From: Lachnospiraceae bacterium
GTDB lineage: Bacteria; Bacillota; Clostridia; Lachnospirales; Lachnospiraceae
Assembly: GCA_016281555.1 (NCBI GenBank)
Contig: JAEEIV010000016.1
Span: 1-55,345 of the forward strand
Direction: 5' to 3'
DNA length: 55,345 nucleotides
Shown here one piece after another: positions 50,089-55,345 of this stretch. Made by a program: the position numbers and the translations under genes. The notes beneath the pieces are model-generated. The model saw nothing but the letters and a program-made list of their open reading frames with translations. It ran no database searches and was not told the DNA's origin. How positions within the stretch are numbered: the stretch's first letter is position 1; every line of letters starts with the position of its first letter.

Positions 50089-51345
50089 TCACCGCTCGAT
50101 CTTGTGGATCGCGAGACCGGACCGAAGTTTCGGCTCGAACCATGTGCTCTTCGGCGGCATCAGAAGCCCCGCGTCCGCGACGCTCAAAAGTTCCTGCATC
50201 GAGGTCGGGAACATTGAGATCGCAAGCTTCATGTCCGTATTCACCCGGCGCTCCAGTTCGCCGAGCCCCCGGATCCCGCCGACGAAATCGATCCGCTTGT
50301 CCGTCTTCGGGTCGAGAATGCCAAGCACCGGACCGAGGAGACGGTCCTGCAGGATCGAGACGTCCAGCCGCTTCACAGGATCTGCTTCCACCGCTTTCAC
50401 GACTTCGTCCTTCACCGTCAGGCGGTACCATGTTCCCTCGAGAAGGAGCCCGAACGTTCCCTTCTTTTCCGGCCGGTACGGCGTTCCCTCTTTCGAAACC
50501 GCCTCGACCGTAAAGTCCTTCGAGATCTCCTGCAGGAATTCCGCAGCCGTTTTGCCGTTCAGGTCCTTGACCACGCGATTGTAGTCGAAAATGTGCAATT
50601 CGCTCTCCGGGAACAGCACGGACAGGAAATAGTTGAATTCTTCATTGCCCGTGTAATCCGGCTTCGCCTCCCGGCGCTGTACGCCGACCTTCACCGCGCT
50701 CGCCGCCCGGTGATGCCCGTCGGCAATGTAAGTGTGCGGCACCGCTTCGAAAAGCTTCGTGATCGTCTCGACCGTCTTCTCGCAGTCGATCTTCCAGAAC
50801 GTGTGCCGGATGCCGTCTTCCGCCGTGAAATCGTAGAGCGGTTCGCCTTCCGTCACCTTCCGGACGATTCCGGAAATCTCCGGCACGTCGCGGTACGCGA
50901 GGAAGATCGGGCCGGTCTGCGCCGACGTCGTGCTGACGTGACGGATCCGGTCGAGTTCCTTGTCCGCACGCGTGTTCTCGTGCTTCAGGATCACGTTGTT
51001 CAGGTAATCGTCCACCGAGGACAGGGCCACGAGGCCGACCTCACGGATCTCACCCATCTGCAATGCATAAACGTAGTAGCAGGGCGCGTCTTCCTGAACG
51101 AAGATGCCGCGCTTCTCGAAGTCCTGCAGCAATTCGTCCGCTCTGGCGTAGACCCGGTCGTCGTAAGTGTCGACCGAATCGTCGAAACCGGTCTCCGCCC
51201 GGTCGATGTTTAAGAACGACAGCGGCCGGTCCTTCACGAATTCCTTCGCTTCCGCACGGTTGTACACGTCGTACGGCAATGCCGCGACGTCCTGCACGAA
51301 CTCCTTCGCCGGGCGCAGCGCCCGGAACGGTTTTAAAACAGCCAT
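50089..51345 (-). CDS. DUF1015 family protein
   Basis: This 418-residue cytosolic protein starts MAVLKPFRALRP, typical of DUF1015, with ALPYDVYN, RPLSFLNIDRAE, KHENTRADKELDRI and IADGHHRAASAVK (the conserved HHR region). The function is unknown; the gene often accompanies serine synthesis genes in Clostridia, but here serC-serA are about 22 kb away. The start at 51345 has AAAGGAG 7 nt upstream. A promoter and a leader of about 120 nt precede it. Confidence 0.9.
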   Translation of the reverse strand: MAVLKPFRALRPAKEFVQDVAALPYDVYNRAEAKEFVKDRPLSFLNIDRAETGFDDSVDTYDDRVYARADELLQDFEKRGIFVQEDAPCYYVYALQMGEIREVGLVALSSVDDYLNNVILKHENTRADKELDRIRHVSTTSAQTGPIFLAYRDVPEISGIVRKVTEGEPLYDFTAEDGIRHTFWKIDCEKTVETITKLFEAVPHTYIADGHHRAASAVKVGVQRREAKPDYTGNEEFNYFLSVLFPESELHIFDYNRVVKDLNGKTAAEFLQEISKDFTVEAVSKEGTPYRPEKKGTFGLLLEGTWYRLTVKDEVVKAVEADPVKRLDVSILQDRLLGPVLGILDPKTDKRIDFVGGIRGLGELERRVNTDMKLAISMFPTSMQELLSVADAGLLMPPKSTWFEPKLRSGLAIHKIER

Positions 51346-51473
51346 GTTTTTTCTCCTTTGCATGAGGAAATGCCGGCAGGTATAAACTCTCATGCCTTTC
51401 ATTAGTTTTGTGCTGCTCGGGACGTCATGCGATTTTTACCGGTCGAAAACGTCCCTTTATCCTTACCAGTTTG

Positions 51474-51502
51474 AAGATAGCAAACCGCCCTTGCGATGTC
51501 AA
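51474..51502 (-). promoter_or_regulatory. Promoter of the DUF1015 gene
   Basis: Minus strand TTGACA (51502-51497), 17 bp, then TATCTT (51479-51474). The leader of about 122 nt contains a GGGACGT / ACGTCCC inverted repeat. The remainder of the 51346-51602 gap shows no gene. Confidence 0.5.
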
Positions 51503-51602
51503 GAATTATTCCGTGATGGGCGATGAATTCGTCTCAGGATTCCCGTACCGAAGGCCGGTGTTCTCTCTGCGGTTTCCGGAATCACTCTTCGATTCTTTTC
51601 GC

Positions 51603-54080
51603 TTACGGAATGATGCTCATGCCTTCGACGGTCACGACCGGCACCTCAGTTCCTGCGGGCCGGAACTGGACCGTTTTTTCTTCTCCGGGAAGCAGCGAAA
51701 ACCAGTTGTCTTCAAAGATCGCATCACCTTCGAGCCGGACGGCGTGGACGTAAGAGGCCGCACGTAAGCGGACTTCCTCTGCTTTGATCTCCGCCTCGAT
51801 TTCTGCCCGGAAAAGCGGCAGGGTCCCGTCATTGTAAAACGCCCTGTCCGAAGCTTCTCCCGAAACGTCCGCAACGAGCCACCCGTCCTTTTTAGGCGCT
51901 TCGACCGGAAGGCGCGTCACGCCCTCCGCCGGGATGACAGCGTTGATTGCTTTTTCGTCCTGCATTGCGCCGTCCGGAGAGAAGCGGTGGACCGTGACCA
52001 TGACGTTTTTGTCAGTCAGTGATACGTTCGATAACACGAGAGCGCATTGCCCTTCCTTCATTTCAAACGAGGCAAGCACGTCGGATGCGCCCCGCCGGAA
52101 CGCGTACCACCCGGATTTCGGCAATGCGTAATAATCCTGCAGTGCCCAGCCCGCGGCCGCCGGCCAGCAATCCTCCATCATCCAGAAGACGACGCCGCTG
52201 TTGTACCAAAGATGCCGCCGCGCCTGTTCCAACGAAAGCCGCACCATCTCCGCCTGCAGAAACTGCATTTTGAAGAGACGGTCCGCCCCGTTTTGGAACG
52301 TGCCGAACAGTTTTTTTGCCGCCATGCATTGATACTGAAAGAGCGTATGGTTCAGATTCGGATTCGACTGCGTATGGTACTCCCACATCGCGTCGTCCCC
52401 ATAAATTTCCGTTTCCGTCATACTCTTCCGGAGCAGATCCGTGGAGGCCGCGCCGAATACGGGTTCTTCGGCAATGAAGCGTGCAAGAAGCTTCTCATAT
52501 CTCTCGCGGTAATCCGAAAGCGTGTCCGAAGAATCCTCGAGACAACTCAAGAGGAACTTGATGAACTGCGTGTTGTGCGTCGTTCCGACCGTTTTGGAAG
52601 CATACCTGTCGCCGCCGTAGGGACTGGACGGCAGGAATCTTCTCGACGGATCGAGTCGGTTCAGGACCGGCGCAATGACATCGAGCGCGGAAGTCCGCCC
52701 GCGGTAGGTCGGAAGCGTATCGTTGCCGCGGACGGCGTTTTCATTGTCGCCGGACCACCAGACGAGGCACGGATGATTCCGCAGCGCTTTCGCAGCGTAT
52801 TCGGCTTCCTTTCGCAAGGCTTCCTGAAACCAGGCTTCCTCCTCCGGATACTCGCCGCAGGCCATCAGAAAATCCTGGGTGACGAGGATCCCAAGCCGGT
52901 CGCATTCCCGGTAAAAATGTTCGGTTCCGAAGACGCCGCCGCCCCAGACGCGCAGCATGTTGACGCCGGCTTCGGCAGCCCGGTTTAAGTGCAGCGTCTC
53001 TTTTTCGTCCCGCACTTCGGAGAGGATCGGCTCCACCGGGACCCAGTTCGCGCCGCGGACGAAGATCCGGACGCCGTTGACGAGCAACGTAAAGGACGAG
53101 GAGACTTCATTGAAATCATAGGCCTGTCCGCTGGCTGTCTTCTGCAATTTCAGACTGAGCGCGCGTTCTTCGCTCCCTTCCTCATCGATCCGCTCGAGGA
53201 TCCTCACCGTCCGGATGCCGAAGGGAATGTGCTTCACCTGCGCTCCGACCGTGACTGTCAGGGTATAAAGCGGCTGTTCGCCGTAGCCCCTCGGCCACCA
53301 GAGATGCGGGGCGGGAATGTCGAGAATCTCCCGCCTGGTCGCTTCCCGGACGTATTTTTCGCGCCGTACAACTTCTTTTCCGGTTTCGTCCGAAACTGAG
53401 AGGATCGCTGTGAACCCCTCCTCGAAACAGCCGAATTTCAGATCACAGACGACCTCTGCGCCGAAATCGTCCACCGCCCGGGTGTAGAGATACGCGTCCT
53501 TCAGAAACGGCTCGTCTTCGAACTCGATCCGGCAGGGCAGCTCGATTCCCATCGTGACGAAGCGCATCGTCCAGTCCCAACCGTAACTGCATTGCATCCT
53601 GCGGGTGTAAAGGCGCTCTCCCGTGAATGCGTGCGGCCGTTCCGCTCTTCCTTCCGTGCGCCGTATGGGCGATTCAAAAACGAGTTCCAGCTCGTTTTCG
53701 CCTTCCTTTAACACCCCGTCCACCGGGATCCGCTGTTCAATGAACATGTCGTCGCATTCGGCGACGGCGGTGCCGTTCAGTTTGACGGTGCAATACGTAT
53801 CCAGCGATTCAAAAACGAGGACTGCATTTTTCCGTAGGCGTTCCACAAAAAAAGAGCGCCGGTAGATCCAGTCTTCCCGCTCGATCCACTGCGCCTTGTC
53901 GGCATTGTCCCGCCAATAAAGATCTTTCGGCAGAACGTCTGCCGCCATGAGGTCCGTGTGCACGCAACCGGGCACCGTCGCCGAGAACTGATACCGCCCG
54001 TCGGCGGAAGAAGCCTTCCATTGGCCGCAAAGGTCGATCATGGGAGTTCCGTTTTTTCTCGTTTTTTCGGGATCTGTCAT
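51603..54080 (-). CDS. GH2 beta-mannosidase
   Basis: This 825-residue glycoside hydrolase family 2 protein most resembles beta-mannosidases. The sugar-binding N-terminal domain includes WIYRRSFFV and CSYGWDWTMRFV (164-175). The TIM barrel has RGANWVPVEP (342-351), MLRVWGGGVF and the acid/base Glu447 in SGDNEN. The likely nucleophile is Glu538 in FIAEEPVFG, a family variant of the usual SEFG. WWP and an Ig-like C-terminal part complete it. There is no signal peptide, so it is cytosolic. AGAGGAG is about 10 nt before the ATG. It would take terminal beta-mannose from oligosaccharides and complements the GH38 enzyme. Confidence 0.92.
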   Translation of the reverse strand: MTDPEKTRKNGTPMIDLCGQWKASSADGRYQFSATVPGCVHTDLMAADVLPKDLYWRDNADKAQWIEREDWIYRRSFFVERLRKNAVLVFESLDTYCTVKLNGTAVAECDDMFIEQRIPVDGVLKEGENELELVFESPIRRTEGRAERPHAFTGERLYTRRMQCSYGWDWTMRFVTMGIELPCRIEFEDEPFLKDAYLYTRAVDDFGAEVVCDLKFGCFEEGFTAILSVSDETGKEVVRREKYVREATRREILDIPAPHLWWPRGYGEQPLYTLTVTVGAQVKHIPFGIRTVRILERIDEEGSEERALSLKLQKTASGQAYDFNEVSSSFTLLVNGVRIFVRGANWVPVEPILSEVRDEKETLHLNRAAEAGVNMLRVWGGGVFGTEHFYRECDRLGILVTQDFLMACGEYPEEEAWFQEALRKEAEYAAKALRNHPCLVWWSGDNENAVRGNDTLPTYRGRTSALDVIAPVLNRLDPSRRFLPSSPYGGDRYASKTVGTTHNTQFIKFLLSCLEDSSDTLSDYRERYEKLLARFIAEEPVFGAASTDLLRKSMTETEIYGDDAMWEYHTQSNPNLNHTLFQYQCMAAKKLFGTFQNGADRLFKMQFLQAEMVRLSLEQARRHLWYNSGVVFWMMEDCWPAAAGWALQDYYALPKSGWYAFRRGASDVLASFEMKEGQCALVLSNVSLTDKNVMVTVHRFSPDGAMQDEKAINAVIPAEGVTRLPVEAPKKDGWLVADVSGEASDRAFYNDGTLPLFRAEIEAEIKAEEVRLRAASYVHAVRLEGDAIFEDNWFSLLPGEEKTVQFRPAGTEVPVVTVEGMSIIP

Positions 54081-54139
54081 TGTGTTTCAACTCCTCTGTT
54101 CCGGGTGTTGTGGTCTGAGTTCCACTGCTTCAGACGCCC

Positions 54140-54859
54140 TCAGCGGATCTCATACTCTTTTGAATTGATCTCCAGACGGTCGTCATCGATCCAACGCACT
54201 TCGATCGTCTGAGACTCGTACCACTCTCCCCCATAACACTTCCAGGACTCTTTCTCAAGTATAAAAAGGAGCGTACAGATCATGCGGTCTTTTTCTACCA
54301 CTTCGACAAACGTTTCTCCGCCGAGCGCGCCGTTATCATAAACGACGACTTCGGCACGATACTTCCCGCTTGGAGAATCCATGGACCGGTCAACGGTCAC
54401 CGAGCCGAAATGCTTACCGAAAAGCATGGCAAAAAAGAGAAACCCGCCCACCAGGAAGAATGCGGCAATTGACGAACTCGCGACCCCAAATATCGCCGAA
54501 GGATTCTTCACATGCAGGATCCCGAGCAGGATACACGCACTCACGTAAAGGGCTGCAAAGATTAATACGACCATTTCCGTCGTTTCGGGACAATTTAAGA
54601 TCAAAAACGCAGCATTAATCAGGGAGAGCGGCGCATTGATGCCCAAAAGCACCTTCGCGGCCTTGGATTCCAAAGTGATTTTGAAAACGAAGCCGAGCAC
54701 GACAAAAAGCCCCGTAAACGCAGCGAGCAGGATCGTGTAAACCGGATAACTCGTGAGGCTGAAATCATATCCGAGGCATCGTGAAACTAAGTGTGCCACC
54801 GGAAACAGAAGGGTCAGCCCGAACAATACGTATGCAAAAACGGTCAATGTCTTTTTCAT
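54140..54859 (-). CDS. Membrane protein with a soluble C-terminal domain, DUF5412-like
   Basis: This 239-residue protein has about five transmembrane helices (FAYVLFGLTLLFPVAHL, YTILLAAFTGLFVVLGFVF and others). A soluble C-terminal domain of about 80 residues includes MDSPSGKYRAEVVVYDNGAL and YESQTIEVRWIDDDRLEINS. The end resembles small Bacillota proteins such as DUF5412; this is a loose match. I chose ATG 54859 (AGAGG 6 nt upstream) over ATG 54862. It lies 59 bp before the beta-mannosidase gene but need not be related to it. Confidence 0.65.
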   Translation of the reverse strand: MKKTLTVFAYVLFGLTLLFPVAHLVSRCLGYDFSLTSYPVYTILLAAFTGLFVVLGFVFKITLESKAAKVLLGINAPLSLINAAFLILNCPETTEMVVLIFAALYVSACILLGILHVKNPSAIFGVASSSIAAFFLVGGFLFFAMLFGKHFGSVTVDRSMDSPSGKYRAEVVVYDNGALGGETFVEVVEKDRMICTLLFILEKESWKCYGGEWYESQTIEVRWIDDDRLEINSKEYEIR

Positions 54860-54899
54860 CATGCGCCTCTGGTGATGAGTTATAGATGCCTTCCTGCTT

Positions 54900-55040
54900 T
54901 TACCGTAATGGCAAATCATACTGCGGCAGATACCCTATGAAATGCTCAATTTCCTGCGGATCATCTTTAAAGTAAAAAGACGTTTCGTCAATGTTAATAT
55001 GCTGTTCATCAAACAATTTAAAGAGTGTTTCATATTTCAT
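54900..55040 (-). pseudogene. 46-residue ORF, probably a truncated accessory protein
   Basis: The frame starts MKYETLFKLFDEQHINIDET and ends EHFIGYLPQYDLPLR. The stretch EIEHFIGYLPQYD is one I recall from longer Bacillota proteins that continue with a WVGYCD-type segment, which is absent here. The ribosome site is weak (GGTGA). It is likely a decayed or truncated gene next to the partial gene at 55130-55345. Confidence 0.4.
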
Positions 55041-55129
55041 TGAGAGTCACCGTGGTTCAGGAATACTCTAAGTATTCGTCCATATTGATCTGAGTTAAAA
55101 GAACAACTATCTCGATAAATCGGAATTTG

Positions 55130-55345
55130 TCAATCTGTTGCAGAAGCCATAATTACCGCAAAGCGGTCGAGCGTTTTGTCGTACACAGTAAAACACAGCG
55201 CGCCCCACCATTCATGACCCTCGTCGAAATAGTCCGACCAGTCGGTCGTCCATTCAAATACTTCGAGCCCGTCCGTCCCGTTCGGGAACAGGGCTGCGTT
55301 CACACGGTCGAAATCCGTGTTACTGAGCCAACCGCCGTTGGGCGG
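55130..55345 (-). CDS. C-terminal 71 residues of a protein cut by the right edge
   Basis: The reading frame enters from the right edge and stops with TGA at 55130. It contains WLSNTDFDRVNAALFP, WTTDWSDYFDEGHEWWGALC and TVYDKTLDRFAVIMASATD. I recognise the pattern from uncharacterised Bacillota proteins but know no function. Aromatic and acidic content is high. The start lies outside the window. Confidence 0.7.
   Translation of the reverse strand, partial: PPNGGWLSNTDFDRVNAALFPNGTDGLEVFEWTTDWSDYFDEGHEWWGALCFTVYDKTLDRFAVIMASATD

Overview
The window reads as a chromosomal fragment of an anaerobic, probably gut or rumen, Clostridia-type Bacillota. The reasons are strong Gram-positive ribosome binding sites (AGGAGG-like), sigma-A promoters with 17-18 bp spacers, intrinsic terminators, many lipoproteins, and clostridial families (DUF6472-, DUF6935- and DUF4037-like). 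GC content is fairly high for that group. I cannot name genus or family. Every gene I support lies on the minus strand, so transcription runs from high to low coordinates. The many long plus-strand ORFs are codon shadows.

From the right edge: an accessory patch (partial gene 55130-55345, truncated 46-residue ORF, membrane protein), a GH2 beta-mannosidase, a DUF1015 protein and a DUF6935-like protein. Then comes a tight six-gene catabolic-looking operon (49321 down to 42044): DMT permease, MBL-fold hydrolase, SDR dehydrogenase, IlvD/Edd dehydratase, FAD flavoprotein and a DUF1116/AllG-like protein. Next is a surface locus (41789 to 29015): a secreted beta-helix protein, a 40-residue peptide, a ceramidase-like lipoprotein and a 2782-residue anchored protein built from modules shared with the first protein. 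serC-serA follow with their own promoter, then a second ceramidase-like protein.

Between that gene and the GNAT-hflX operon, at 24164-24761, is the most unusual element: ten 34-36 bp cores with inverted 9-10 bp ends, spaced every 62-63 bp, in two sequence types. It is not a CRISPR. Downstream are GNAT, hflX, a small membrane protein, a TPR protein, a DUF4037 protein, a CE2-like esterase lipoprotein, a prepilin-peptidase-like protein and a DUF6472-like protein. A ribbon-helix-helix regulator with a 58-residue membrane protein follows. Then comes a GldA-GldF-GldG-DUF4340 ABC operon running into Mrp and a second CE2-like esterase. Finally there is a ceramidase-like plus GH38 alpha-mannosidase operon and a lipoprotein of more than 2200 residues that runs off the left edge.

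The shared theme is glycan or glycoconjugate processing at the cell surface: two mannosidases, two CE2-like esterases, three ceramidase-like hydrolases and three large surface proteins. Catabolite control of two of the ceramidase-like genes is suggested by cre-like sites. The three ceramidase paralogues differ at the positions that are the catalytic serine and a zinc histidine in characterised neutral ceramidases, so their chemistry is open.
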